NCBI RefSeq assembly: GCF_007754155.1
Contig: NZ_CP037423.1
Coordinates: 6,382,567 to 6,446,566, forward strand
Reading direction: 5' to 3'
Length of the DNA: 64,000 nt
DNA from: Stieleria neptunia
Lineage (GTDB): Bacteria > Planctomycetota > Planctomycetia > Pirellulales > Pirellulaceae
Of the stretch, positions 32,159 to 41,205 are shown piece by piece. The stretch's first letter is position 1. Each line of letters opens with the position of its first letter. The notes beneath the pieces were generated by a model that was not told where the DNA came from, ran no database searches, and saw only the letters and a program-made list of their open reading frames with translations. A program made the position numbers and the translations under genes.

Positions 32159-35064
32159 TTCGTCAAAACCTCATCCAAGTTCAACAAGACGCTGGCGACC
32201 GCGGTCATCGCCGCCCGCTCGTCCGGTTCTTCGCCGTCATGCTGTTGTAAGATCGAATCATAAAGTTCTCGGATCGCAACCGATTCCGCTTGCTTGGCCT
32301 TTCGACAGGTCGCCAATCGGAAACCGTAACGAAGCTGTTGGTCGACGTCGTCGGCGGCCGCGATCATGCGATCGGCCAATGCCTGTGATGCTTCCACGAA
32401 CGTCGCGTCGTTGAGCGTCATCAACGCCTGGGTCGGCGTGTTGGAAGGCAATCGCCGCATCGAGCAAAACTCGCGTGACGGCGCGTCGAACGATGCCATC
32501 ATCGGATAGGGAATCGTTCGTTTCGTGTACGTGTAGATCGTTCGTCGATAGCGGTCCGGATTGTCGGGGTCGACCGTCGCCCATTTGTCACCACCTTGAA
32601 ACGGTTTCCAAACGCCTTCGGGAAGCGGCGGATGAACCGGCGGTCCGAATGTTTTTTCGCTCAACAGGCCGGCGACGAACAGAGCTTGATCGCGAATCGT
32701 CTCGGCAGGCAAACGCCCCCGCGGGCCGCGGCTGAGCCAGCGGTTGGCCGGGTCGATTTCGTATCGTTCCGCGTCGACTTCCGCACTTTGACGATACGTC
32801 GAACTGAGCACCAATTCGCGCAACAACGTCTTCACGCTCCATCCCATCTCGGTGCGGAATCGGACGGCCAGATCATCCAGCAACCGCGGATGCGTCGGCG
32901 GTGCTCCGGCAATCCCGAAGTCCTCTTGGGTTTCCACGATGCCGGTGCCGAACAGTTGCGCCCAGAATCGGTTGACGGCGACGCGCGCCGTCAGCGGGTT
33001 CTCGGGGCTGGTCAGCCATTTTGCCATCTCCAGTCGCGTCAGCGAAGCGTCCGGCTCGACCGACGGCGTGGCCAAAAACGCTGGAATCGCCGGGACGACG
33101 GGATCGGTTTTTGTGGTCTGATTGCCGCGATCAAAGACCCGCGACGGTCGAGCAAACGGCTGGGGCCGTTCGACCAGAATCGGCGTGTTGATCGAACGGA
33201 TCGACGACCGCTCGCGACGCAGCGCCGCGATCTGTTCGCGGGCCGCCACGCGTTCGGGATCCGTCAGCCACTCGGTGAACCCACCGGATTGGCTGACCGC
33301 AATCCTGCCGCGATGGGCGATCAGCGGAAACGCGCCCAATTCGACATCGTTGAACACGATCTCCACGTCCAGTCGGTCGCCCGGTTTGACTTGGGCCGGC
33401 GGATTGGCCAAGAAGGCGCCGGTGCGCGGGTGATGGATTCGTGAATAAGGCCCGAATCCATGGTTGGATTTGGGGTTCAAACTTTCGTTGGGCTGCAACA
33501 GCGGATCGGGTTCGTCGGAGATCACCTGTTCAAATTGAATCGCCGTTTCGGTCCCGTCTTGGGAAACCAGTTTGGCCGTCAGGTGGGTGACGATGAATCC
33601 CCATTCCGAATCGATCAGGGCCTGTTGCTCGTTCTTGGGGAAACCCGTGAACCGCAGCGCCGTGATCTGTTCGATCGACTCGTCGATCTGGCCGCTGATT
33701 TGAACCTTCGTTCTGGTTTGAACCGTTCCCGTCGTCTGGTACTCCGCGACCCCATCGACCGTTTTGGCGACGACGCGTGTCTGGTTGTTGGTGGACAGTT
33801 CCAGATCGGAAATCGGTTTCCAGAGGTCGTTGTCGGTGACCAGCTCGCGTGCGAGTTGCCACTCGGTCAACCACAACTGGTCGGCCTGTTCGTCCAACCG
33901 GAACGCTTTGTCGAATTGATCGTGATCCACGGGAACGGCCAGCGTCGGCAGATCGTTGCCCAGATCGCTGTCGGCGGTGTTGTTGAAGAACGCCAGGAAC
34001 TGGTAGTACTCCTTGTGCTCGATCGGATCGTAAGGATGCGAGTGGCACTGGACACATCCGAACGAGACACCTTGCCAAGCTTGCCAAGTCGTGTTGACAC
34101 GATCCATCACCGCTTCGGTGCGAAACGTCTCGTCATCCGTTCCGCCTTCTTCATTGGTCTGCGTCGTGCGGTGGCAAGCGGTCGCGAGCAAGTCCTCGAG
34201 CGTCCGATCGGGCAACAGATCCCCGGCCAATTGGCGGACGGTGAATTGGTCATACGGCATGTCTTCGTTGAACGCGCGGATCACCCAGTCGCGGAATTGC
34301 CAGATCGTGCGGCGGCCATCCAACCCCAGACCTCGCGAATCGGCATAGCGAATGACGTCCAGCCAAACGCTGGCCCAACGTTCGCCGAAGGCGGGTGAGC
34401 CGAGAAGATCGTCGGCGGCGCCCCGGTAAGCAGCTTCGCCGTCACGGCGGACGTCTGCCAAGAAGGCGTCGACTTGTTCGGGCGTCGGCGGCAACCCCGT
34501 CAAATCCAGTGAAGCCCTCCGCAACCATTCTTCCGGCTTCGCATCGGTTTGTGGCGCGAGCCCTTGCTGTTGCATCTTTTCGAGCACAAACGGATCGATC
34601 CGCGTTCGCGACCACGCATCGGATTCGGTCGAGCGGGTTTCGGCAGGCTGGGCTTCGGCAAGTTCGGGCTGGGTGAACGCCCAGTGTTTTCCCCACTCGC
34701 CGCCACCGTCGATCCAACGTTTCAAAATGTCGATTTCAGCCTCGTTGAGCGAGCGGCCGTGATCGCTCGGCGGCATGTGCTCTTCCTCCTCGGCAGGAAG
34801 CAACACGCGTTCCATCAAGTACGAGTCTTCGGAACTGCCCGGATCGATCACCGCGAGCACGCTGTCGGCATAGACAAAACTCAATCCACCGGCCTGCTTG
34901 ACTCCGCCGTGGCAGGCAACACAGTGCTGGTTGAAGATCGGCCGCACGTCCCGATTGAAATCCACCGGTGGCGACGTGGCATTGTCATCGGCGGGCACAC
35001 GCCCCCCCAGAAAGGAAACAAGCCCAATCCCGATACCTGCAATGAATGTGAGTAAACGAATCAC
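32155..35064 (-). CDS. PSD1-type cytochrome c protein with DUF1549/DUF1553 (copy 1)
   Basis: The 969-residue exported protein has a signal peptide (ends near GGRVPA). An N-terminal planctomycete cytochrome c domain has CVACHG (CXXCH) at ~49-54 and a distal Met ligand candidate in HMPPSD. DUF1549 follows (GLPPTPEQVDAFLADVR, FGERWASVWLDVIRYADSRG), with a second heme-type motif CVQCHSHPYDP near residue 337. DUF1553 is C-terminal (NRFWAQLFGTGIVETQEDFG, PTHPRLLDDLAVRF, SRGPRGRLPAETIRDQALF). The role is unknown; a periplasmic redox partner of DUF1501 proteins is plausible. It is coupled to the DUF1501 gene downstream. Confidence 0.93.
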   Translation of the reverse strand: MIRLLTFIAGIGIGLVSFLGGRVPADDNATSPPVDFNRDVRPIFNQHCVACHGGVKQAGGLSFVYADSVLAVIDPGSSEDSYLMERVLLPAEEEEHMPPSDHGRSLNEAEIDILKRWIDGGGEWGKHWAFTQPELAEAQPAETRSTESDAWSRTRIDPFVLEKMQQQGLAPQTDAKPEEWLRRASLDLTGLPPTPEQVDAFLADVRRDGEAAYRGAADDLLGSPAFGERWASVWLDVIRYADSRGLGLDGRRTIWQFRDWVIRAFNEDMPYDQFTVRQLAGDLLPDRTLEDLLATACHRTTQTNEEGGTDDETFRTEAVMDRVNTTWQAWQGVSFGCVQCHSHPYDPIEHKEYYQFLAFFNNTADSDLGNDLPTLAVPVDHDQFDKAFRLDEQADQLWLTEWQLARELVTDNDLWKPISDLELSTNNQTRVVAKTVDGVAEYQTTGTVQTRTKVQISGQIDESIEQITALRFTGFPKNEQQALIDSEWGFIVTHLTAKLVSQDGTETAIQFEQVISDEPDPLLQPNESLNPKSNHGFGPYSRIHHPRTGAFLANPPAQVKPGDRLDVEIVFNDVELGAFPLIAHRGRIAVSQSGGFTEWLTDPERVAAREQIAALRRERSSIRSINTPILVERPQPFARPSRVFDRGNQTTKTDPVVPAIPAFLATPSVEPDASLTRLEMAKWLTSPENPLTARVAVNRFWAQLFGTGIVETQEDFGIAGAPPTHPRLLDDLAVRFRTEMGWSVKTLLRELVLSSTYRQSAEVDAERYEIDPANRWLSRGPRGRLPAETIRDQALFVAGLLSEKTFGPPVHPPLPEGVWKPFQGGDKWATVDPDNPDRYRRTIYTYTKRTIPYPMMASFDAPSREFCSMRRLPSNTPTQALMTLNDATFVEASQALADRMIAAADDVDQQLRYGFRLATCRKAKQAESVAIRELYDSILQQHDGEEPDERAAMTAVASVLLNLDEVLTK

Positions 35065-35147
35065 GTCGCTCCGCCAAATGTGAACTTCAATAGAACCGAT
35101 CGGTCAGTTTAACCGAACTGAGAAATTTGATCGAGCCGCACAGGCGA

Positions 35148-35618
35148 TCAGGCTCGACCATACACCGTTTCAACGGCTTTGGCTTCGGTACCATCCGGGA
35201 CGACGTTGTAGGCCGTGATCGTCAGTTCCTCTGGGCCGGTTTTTTGGTACCGCGTTTTCCAGCCCCATCGGGGTGCATGCTTGGCGACATCATACTCGCC
35301 GACCACCTCAAATCCGCTCTCGTTTGCCTGGCCCTGGGAGAACAGGATCGCATCACTCATGTGAAAACTGTCGATCCAGGCAACTTGAAATTGCTCCGAG
35401 ACACCGTTTTGCGAGATCAATTCTTCGCCGCGCCGAGGCTTTCCTTGCATCGCGCCTTCGTAGGTGTGTCTGGCGAACGCGCCTCCGAAGAGCAACCGGA
35501 TTTCGCCCCGGACCTCGGACTCGTCGGCCAGTTCGTCGGGCTCGAACCACGTCCGACAGGTGCCTTTCCAGTTTCCCGAAAGCCACTCAAATAACTCCGC
35601 TTTGTTGATGTCGCTCAT
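35148..35618 (-). CDS. DUF1579-like lipocalin-type protein
   Basis: The 156-residue protein has no signal peptide. It starts ELFEWLSGNWKGTCRTWFEP (the WxGxW-like first strand of DUF1579/THAP4-type beta barrels) and continues in strands such as GEIRLLFGGAFARHTYEG, YDVAKHAPRWGWKTRY and ELTITAYNVVPDGTEAKAVE. Such barrels bind small hydrophobic ligands or heme, but no ligand residue can be assigned here. ATG 35618 lies 4 bp after the stop of DUF1501 copy 2, so it is the third gene of that operon; PSD1 copy 1 follows after 83 bp. Confidence 0.8.
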   Translation of the reverse strand: MSDINKAELFEWLSGNWKGTCRTWFEPDELADESEVRGEIRLLFGGAFARHTYEGAMQGKPRRGEELISQNGVSEQFQVAWIDSFHMSDAILFSQGQANESGFEVVGEYDVAKHAPRWGWKTRYQKTGPEELTITAYNVVPDGTEAKAVETVYGRA

Positions 35619-35622
35619 GGAT

Positions 35623-36990
35623 TCACCCGATCAGGTCGCCGATCACGGTCCCGTCGCGATTGACTTGAACGGGACGCCCGTCGGCGGTGTTTAATTCCAA
35701 ATCACCATCGATTCCGATCAGATGATAGAGCGTGCGGACCAAATCGGCAGGGCTGATCGGTCGCTCGGCCGGTCGTTCGCCGTGCGCGTCACTTTTGCCG
35801 ATCACTTGACCGCCGACGATGCCGCCGCCGGCCAGGGCGACGCTGAACGCACCGGGCCAGTGATCGCGCCCTCCACGCGGGTTCAATTTGGGAGTCCGAC
35901 CGAATTCTCCCATCAGGATCACCAGGGTGGAATCGAGCAGCCCACGCTCGGAGAGATCATTCAGCAGCGCCGAATAGGCCTGATCCAGCTTCGGAATTTT
36001 GCCCGCCGTCCCGCCGGTAAAGCCCTCTTTCAATCGCAGATAAATGTCTTCGTGTGTGTCCCAACCGCGGTCGGTCACGGTCACAAATTTCGCGCCCGCT
36101 TCGACCAGTCGCCTGGCCATCAGGCATCCGTGTCCGATCAGGTGCCGCCCGTAACGGTTTCGATCGCGTTGTGATTCTTGTTGTAAATCAAATGCCGCCC
36201 GCGCCTGGGGCGATTGCACCAGTCGAAACGCCTGGTCGAAGGCCGAATCGGATTGCGCCGACTCAGATCGGGCCGAATCGGCCAGACGTGTTTCGGTCTG
36301 CCGCGTGAGTTCATCGACGGCGTTTCGAAACCGACGGCGACGTGTCAAACGATCGGGGGTCATGCCGACCGGCAACTCCAAATCCTGGACACGAAACTCC
36401 GGCCTGGACGGGTCGCCTTGGACGATGAAGGGCATCGTCGACTCGGGCAGGTAACCGCTGCCGATCATCCCATTGGGTTTCGCGATGGCGATGTTGGTGG
36501 GAATCGCCGTCTGGGACTGGGAAAGGTGTTTTTGAACCGCTGGCATGCTCGGATACGTCAACGCCCGATTCAGTTTGTATCCGGTCAACAAATAATGACT
36601 GGCGAAATTGTGTTCGCCCAACGGCGACGTCATCGATCGCACCAGCGCGACCTTGTCCATCATCGCCGCCGTTTGTGGCAATTGTTCACAGACCTCGATG
36701 CCGCGGACGTTGGTCGGGATCGGTGAAAACGGACCGCGGATCTCCGCCGGTGCGTCGGGTTTCAAATCGAACAGGTCCAAATGACTGGGGCCGCCGTCCA
36801 ACCAAATCAGAATGCACGACTGGGCGGTGGCCGAATCATCGATCTGCTCCGTCGCGTTTGATTCGGCACGCACCTGCCGAGCCATCAGCCAGTCGCTGAC
36901 ACCGATCCCCAGCGCCGACAAACCGCCGACGTGCAGCAGTTCGCGGCGGTGAACCCCATCACAGCGTCGATCGGGATGACGATTTTTCAT
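35623..36990 (-). CDS. DUF1501 protein (copy 2), Tat-exported
   Basis: The 455-residue protein begins with a twin-arginine signal (HRRELLHVGGLSALGIGVSD). Body motifs match DUF1501: CILIWLDGGPSHLDLFDLKP, NVRGIEVCEQLPQTAAMMDK, VRSMTSPLGEHNFASHYLL, KFVTVTDRGWDTHEDIY, LVILMGEFGRTPKLNPRGG, GRDHWPGAFSVALAGGGI. It differs strongly from copy 1 (GGPSHLDLFD versus GAPSQLELFD), so this is not a recent duplication. ATG 36990 is preferred to a TTG six codons upstream. It lies 38 bp after PSD1 copy 2 and 4 bp before the DUF1579-like gene. Confidence 0.93.
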   Translation of the reverse strand: MKNRHPDRRCDGVHRRELLHVGGLSALGIGVSDWLMARQVRAESNATEQIDDSATAQSCILIWLDGGPSHLDLFDLKPDAPAEIRGPFSPIPTNVRGIEVCEQLPQTAAMMDKVALVRSMTSPLGEHNFASHYLLTGYKLNRALTYPSMPAVQKHLSQSQTAIPTNIAIAKPNGMIGSGYLPESTMPFIVQGDPSRPEFRVQDLELPVGMTPDRLTRRRRFRNAVDELTRQTETRLADSARSESAQSDSAFDQAFRLVQSPQARAAFDLQQESQRDRNRYGRHLIGHGCLMARRLVEAGAKFVTVTDRGWDTHEDIYLRLKEGFTGGTAGKIPKLDQAYSALLNDLSERGLLDSTLVILMGEFGRTPKLNPRGGRDHWPGAFSVALAGGGIVGGQVIGKSDAHGERPAERPISPADLVRTLYHLIGIDGDLELNTADGRPVQVNRDGTVIGDLIG

Positions 36991-37028
36991 GGGTTTTGTC
37001 GCTCGCAAGTCAGCGTGTGGTTGGTCAG

Positions 37029-39218
37029 CTAGTGGTTGGTCAGGAAAGTTTCACTGGTCAGCAAGCCCCAGAACGCATCGGCGAAGAACATCTGGCGCGT
37101 CTGCCGATCACGCCATCGCCCGCCCGATTCGGTTGCCAAGTCGAATTGCTCCGCCCAGTAGCGACGTTCCGAATCGTTGAGCGGACGCGACAAGGTTTGC
37201 TTGTAGAGCGTCTCCATCAGTGTGAAGTCGTCCGGGTACGTCTGCAACCATTTTGTCAATCGGCCCTGCCGATCATCCAGCCGCCGGTTCAACAGGTCGC
37301 CGTTGAGAAAATGAAGGACCTTGGCGAGCGAACCGGAACTCAGCGCCGGCGTTTCGCAGGCCGCTTCGCGGTCGCAGCGACCGAGAATGTCCAGCGTTTC
37401 CGAATCCATTCGGTTGTCGGTCAGCCGGATGGCATCGCGTTGATCGTCTGCACCGTACACGATGTCGACGCCGGTGACGTCCGCGATCGCCCCGGCAACC
37501 ACCTCGGCTTCCAATCCGCGGGGAAGAAAGTGCGAGTAGTACACCGAGTCGGATTGATTGGCCGGGCGTGTTTGCGACGTGCGGCCATAGGCGTCGCTGT
37601 TGCAGACCAGACGGATGATCGGGCGGAAACGAAACCCTCCTGCGATAAACTCGTCTGCCAGCGCGTCGAGCAACTCGGGATGGCTGGCGGGATTGGTCGC
37701 GCGGATGTCATCGACCGGATCGATCAAACCGCGTCCCATCAATTGAGCCCAGATTCGATTGACCGCGGCGCGGGCGAAGTACGGATTGGAGGGCGCGGTG
37801 ACCCAGCGGGCAAATTCCATCCGACCGTCATCGTCGGCCGACAGATCGCGTGTCCCGGGGATCCGAGCAAGCGCGGGTTGCCCGGTCACCGGATGAGTCA
37901 CCTCGCCACGCGTCGACGTGCTGACGACACGGCCGCGTTTCAGTTTGGCAAAGATCGCCGCCAGCCCGTGATAGTCGTCTTGGGTCCAGTGATCCAGCGG
38001 ATGATCGTGGCAATTGGCACAGCGCAAGCGAACCCCCATGAACACGCGGGTCGCCAATTCAGCCAGCCCATCAGGACCGTTCCCCGATCGCAGAAAGTTG
38101 ACGCTGCCGTCGACGTAACCATCCCCGCTGGCCGTCAACATCGCCAGCGCGGATGCGTTCCAAGGGCTGTCTTGGCGAAACGATTCGGTCAACCAACCGT
38201 GATACGCCTGACTGCCTTCGGGCTGCAGCGACTTGCTATCGATGCCCAACAGATTGGCCCACTTCAGCGCCCAATAGGCCGCAAATTGATCGGTCTTCAA
38301 CAAGCGGTCGATCAACCGTCGCCGCTTGTCGTCGGATCGGTCCGCGACAAACGCATCCAACCGATCCGGCGAGGGAAGATGTCCGGTCAGGTCCAGCCAA
38401 ACCCGCCGCGCGAATTCATGATCGTCGGCCCGGGGCGAGGCGGGAATCCGTAACTGTCGCAGCTTGCCATCGATCCATCGGTCCACCACGGAACCCGGAC
38501 GGCCGTCACGGGTCGATGGATCAAGTTGCTGCGTCCCCAGCGGGATGCCCAACCGAATCGCCTGGACCCGATCCAGATACCGCGCGATGACGACGTGTTC
38601 GCCGCGACGATGGACCGTCAGACGATTTGAATCGCGGTCGATCGATACCGATTCGGAATCGTCCGAGGTGAGCGACGTGACGTCGGTCACATCCTGCGTT
38701 GATCCATCATCGAACCGGGCAACGACCGACACCGCGACCGAGTCGTCGGTTTTTTTCAGCAAGACGTTGGTCGGCGTCACAGCGAGATCCGTCAGTTGTC
38801 GCCGCTGCAGACGTTTGCCGCCTTGGGCAATCCATCGTTCCAGGATCGCGTAGGCGGGTGACGCATCGTCAAACCGTTCCCCGCCGCCATGCTCCATCGT
38901 TTCGGTGGCTTTGCGCAACAACAGACTTTGCGTTGGTCGGTCCAAATTAACCCGACGACCTTCCAATTCCTGCACGATGGCGATCTGGTCGTCGACCGGT
39001 CGGGAACCGAACAGAGACAGCTTGAACCCGCGGCGTCCGATCGCGGCGCCGTGGCAGGCCCCGGCGTTGCAACCGAACCGCGTCAGGATGGGAACGACTT
39101 GGGTCTCAAAATCAATCGCCTCGGTCGGCCCGTTCCCCCGCGCCCGCTCCCCCACACCGCCGGCGCAGAGCACCACCGCGATCATCGAAAACCGAAACAA
39201 GCGTCGGATGGTCAACAC
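37029..39218 (-). CDS. PSD1/DUF1549-DUF1553 protein (copy 2) with atypical CX4CH motif
   Basis: The 729-residue exported protein starts at GTG 39218 (a TTG follows directly) with a signal peptide ending near GERARG. Its N-terminal redox motif is FGCNAGACHGAAIGRRGF, a CX4CH spacing instead of CXXCH. A BIG_2-like strand region follows (~160-230), then DUF1549 (HEFARRVWLDLTGHLPSPDR), a canonical CXXCH in LRCANCHDHPLDHW near 398, and DUF1553 (NRIWAQLMGRGLIDPVDDIR, THPELLDAL-like SHPELLDALADEF). It is the first gene of PSD1-DUF1501-DUF1579. The promoter region upstream is interrupted by heptamer arrays. Confidence 0.92.
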   Translation of the reverse strand: MLTIRRLFRFSMIAVVLCAGGVGERARGNGPTEAIDFETQVVPILTRFGCNAGACHGAAIGRRGFKLSLFGSRPVDDQIAIVQELEGRRVNLDRPTQSLLLRKATETMEHGGGERFDDASPAYAILERWIAQGGKRLQRRQLTDLAVTPTNVLLKKTDDSVAVSVVARFDDGSTQDVTDVTSLTSDDSESVSIDRDSNRLTVHRRGEHVVIARYLDRVQAIRLGIPLGTQQLDPSTRDGRPGSVVDRWIDGKLRQLRIPASPRADDHEFARRVWLDLTGHLPSPDRLDAFVADRSDDKRRRLIDRLLKTDQFAAYWALKWANLLGIDSKSLQPEGSQAYHGWLTESFRQDSPWNASALAMLTASGDGYVDGSVNFLRSGNGPDGLAELATRVFMGVRLRCANCHDHPLDHWTQDDYHGLAAIFAKLKRGRVVSTSTRGEVTHPVTGQPALARIPGTRDLSADDDGRMEFARWVTAPSNPYFARAAVNRIWAQLMGRGLIDPVDDIRATNPASHPELLDALADEFIAGGFRFRPIIRLVCNSDAYGRTSQTRPANQSDSVYYSHFLPRGLEAEVVAGAIADVTGVDIVYGADDQRDAIRLTDNRMDSETLDILGRCDREAACETPALSSGSLAKVLHFLNGDLLNRRLDDRQGRLTKWLQTYPDDFTLMETLYKQTLSRPLNDSERRYWAEQFDLATESGGRWRDRQTRQMFFADAFWGLLTSETFLTNH

Positions 39219-39244
39219 GAAGGAGCTGCCTCGCGAATGGGTTG

Positions 39245-39298
39245 GTCAGTCGTCAGTCGTCAGTCGTCAGTCGTCAGTCGTCAGTCGTCAGTCGTCAG
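39245..39298. repeat. Heptamer array 1 (GTCAGTC), 7 copies plus 5 bases
   Basis: Seven perfect units of GTCAGTC run from 39245 to 39293, followed by a partial unit GTCAG. The array starts 26 bases before the PSD1 copy 2 start codon, in its 5' leader region. Confidence 0.97.
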
Positions 39299-39300
39299 AT

Positions 39301-39384
39301 TTGAAACTTGAAACTTGAAACTTGAAACTTGAAACTTGAAACTTGAAACTTGAAACTTGAAACTTGAAACTTGAAACTTGAAAC
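39301..39384. repeat. Heptamer array 2 (TTGAAAC), 12 perfect copies
   Basis: Twelve perfect units of TTGAAAC begin two bases after array 1 ends. The array then decays into TTGAGATTTCAG and stops 29 bases before the stop codon side of the thioredoxin-fold gene. All units are identical, so expansion is recent. Confidence 0.97.
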
Positions 39385-39413
39385 TTGAGATTTCAGAAAC
39401 TCGACTCTTTCCC

Positions 39414-40106
39414 TCATTTCCTGCCGGCGTTCGGGCGTCTGCGCATGTTCATGGCTCGTCCGGGATAGGCCGCTTTTTGCAGTTCTTCCGCGGTGGGAGG
39501 CGTCTTTCCGAGTGCTTTGGCGAACTCGCCTGCGATCTTCACGCCGTCGGTCATCGAGGGTTGGATCAGCGCAAAATTCGCCAGCACTTTGTTGTCATTG
39601 GCAATCAAAACGGTCAGCTCGACGTTGCGATTGAGCCCGTAGGCGCCGGGCCCTTCGGCGCCGTCGATCGAGATTCCGACGGGGACTTTTAAATTCAACG
39701 ACGGCCGCGCCCGAGTCAGGTAGGCTTCCGCTTCGGCCTTGTCGTCGTTGAGCCAAACGATGGCGGAGTAGGACGGCGGCTCTTTGAGCGTTTGGGCATA
39801 GTTGGTCAAACCACGGGCCAACCCCAGTCCGGGACGGGTCAGTTTGTGGACGAACACCAGCAACGTGGGTTTGCCTTCGGCGTCGGCGATCGCGTCGAAT
39901 TCCTGGCCGGCGACGTCATCGTAAACGCCCCGCAACTTCAGCGGCGTCAGTTTCTCCCCAGGTTGTGGCCCGGAGAACACCGGATCGTCGCCGCGCGACA
40001 ACGGAGCCGAGGAGACGCCGATGAAACCGACCGTCCACAGCGCCACAAGGACCAGCCCGGCCGACCTGAAGCGACGTTTCTCAATCACAGACTGCATCAC
40101 AGACAT
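39414..40106 (-). CDS. Exported thioredoxin-fold (redoxin-like) protein
   Basis: The 230-residue protein has a signal anchor (residues ~15-35, SAGLVLVALWTVGFIGVSSA). Then comes a redoxin-like pattern: PGEKLTPLKLRGVYDDVAGQ, EGKPTLLVFVHKLTRPGLGL at the position where peroxiredoxins and TlpA-like proteins hold their cysteines, and RNVELTVLIANDNKVLANFA. There is no CXXC and no peroxidatic Cys, so it is not an active thiol redoxin by sequence. The C-terminus is basic (RRRPNAGRK). It precedes the PSD1-DUF1501-DUF1579 operon on the same strand; the heptamer arrays lie between. Confidence 0.72.
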   Translation of the reverse strand: MSVMQSVIEKRRFRSAGLVLVALWTVGFIGVSSAPLSRGDDPVFSGPQPGEKLTPLKLRGVYDDVAGQEFDAIADAEGKPTLLVFVHKLTRPGLGLARGLTNYAQTLKEPPSYSAIVWLNDDKAEAEAYLTRARPSLNLKVPVGISIDGAEGPGAYGLNRNVELTVLIANDNKVLANFALIQPSMTDGVKIAGEFAKALGKTPPTAEELQKAAYPGRAMNMRRRPNAGRK

Positions 40107-40182
40107 GGCGTTTTCTCAACCAGAAGGGGGATCGGAAGAGTTCCGTTATACCCCAACCCCGCGGCATTGGCGACTTGAAACG

Positions 40183-41034
40183 TCAATCCGCCTCGATCGA
40201 TTGACGATAGCTCTTGGGCGCCACACCGACTTGGGATTTGAATTGGCGATAAAACGTCGACAGGTCATTGAAACCGCATTCGAACGCCACCGATGCGATC
40301 GACAGATTGGTTTGCGCCAACTGGTGCTTGGCGTGGTTGATGGCAAGCCGACGGACATGGGTCAACCAAGTGGATCCGGTGACCTCCTGAAACAGCTTGG
40401 TGAACGCGCGGCGGGAGAGCCCGAGCGACGCTGCGGCGGCGTCGATCGTCGACGCCTCATAGAACTCCGTCGCCAGTCGCGCCACATAATCTTCGACGAG
40501 CTCGCGGTCGTTGCTGCGGCGGCCCCGCGAAACATCCGCCTCCGCGGAGGAGCCCCCCAGCTGCATCACCCATTCGACGATTCGCAGCGCCGAGGCGACC
40601 ATCGAGACCGGTCGCGTCGCATCACCGCTGACCTGGTGATGCCGCATCCGACGAAGCTGTGTTGCCACCCGATTGGAAAAATGCGGATTTCCGGCGACCA
40701 AGCCGCAGCGGAGCCGGTCGATGAGCCCGCCGTCGAACGCGAACAGCGACGGATCGATGCAACAAACATACAAACTGCTGGCGGCATCCGGTGCATCGGT
40801 GATCCGGTTGGCCGTCAGCGGAGGTACGATCACCAAGTCCCCTGATTCAAAATGATACACACGATCCTGGAACTCCAGCACACCGCGGCCACGCAACACG
40901 TAGACCAGTTTCAGAAACCGGTGCTCGCGCCATTCCATCGTGAATTGCGGTGAATGGTGACTTTCCAGCACCAGCACGCCCCACTCCGGAAGATTCTCTT
41001 GCAGTGCTCGGTCGGTCAGTCTTTGTTTTGGCAT
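40183..41034 (-). CDS. AraC-family transcriptional regulator
   Basis: The 283-residue protein has an N-terminal cupin-like ligand domain (EHRFLKLVYVLRGRGVLEF, YHFESGDLVIVPPLTANRI) and a C-terminal pair of helix-turn-helix motifs (STIDAAAASLGLSRRAFTKL and LSIASVAFECGFNDLSTFYR, then SQVGVAPKSYR). ATG 41034 (MPKQRLTDRAL) is used; a TTG 13 codons upstream is less likely. It is divergent from the DapA-like gene with a gap of about 170 bp, so it probably controls that gene and the Old Yellow Enzyme gene behind it. Confidence 0.92.
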   Translation of the reverse strand: MPKQRLTDRALQENLPEWGVLVLESHHSPQFTMEWREHRFLKLVYVLRGRGVLEFQDRVYHFESGDLVIVPPLTANRITDAPDAASSLYVCCIDPSLFAFDGGLIDRLRCGLVAGNPHFSNRVATQLRRMRHHQVSGDATRPVSMVASALRIVEWVMQLGGSSAEADVSRGRRSNDRELVEDYVARLATEFYEASTIDAAAASLGLSRRAFTKLFQEVTGSTWLTHVRRLAINHAKHQLAQTNLSIASVAFECGFNDLSTFYRQFKSQVGVAPKSYRQSIEAD

Positions 41035-41205
41035 TCCCAGGTTCTCATCGGCATCGGTCGCACCGGCATGCAAACGTCCCGCGACAGCACGCGTGCCCGA
41101 TCTGCCAAACGCGGCGTAACCGATTTTCCAAGACAGCTTTAAAAGAATCGTCTATTCTCTGCCAATCTGAATTCATATTTGCCCGAAACGCAACTGGCCA
41201 AGACC

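Noticed and set aside
36996..38453. Plus-strand open frame of 485 codons
   Set aside because: It is antisense to PSD1 copy 2, whose DUF1549 and DUF1553 motifs are unambiguous; the antisense reading is composition-driven.
39245..39384. CRISPR array
   Set aside because: Units are 7 bp and contiguous with no spacers. The 633-bp repeats in the giant gene are coding. No cas gene is present.
39414..40106. Active peroxiredoxin or TlpA-type thiol redoxin
   Set aside because: The thioredoxin-like fold pattern is present, but there is no CXXC and no cysteine at the expected active-site position.
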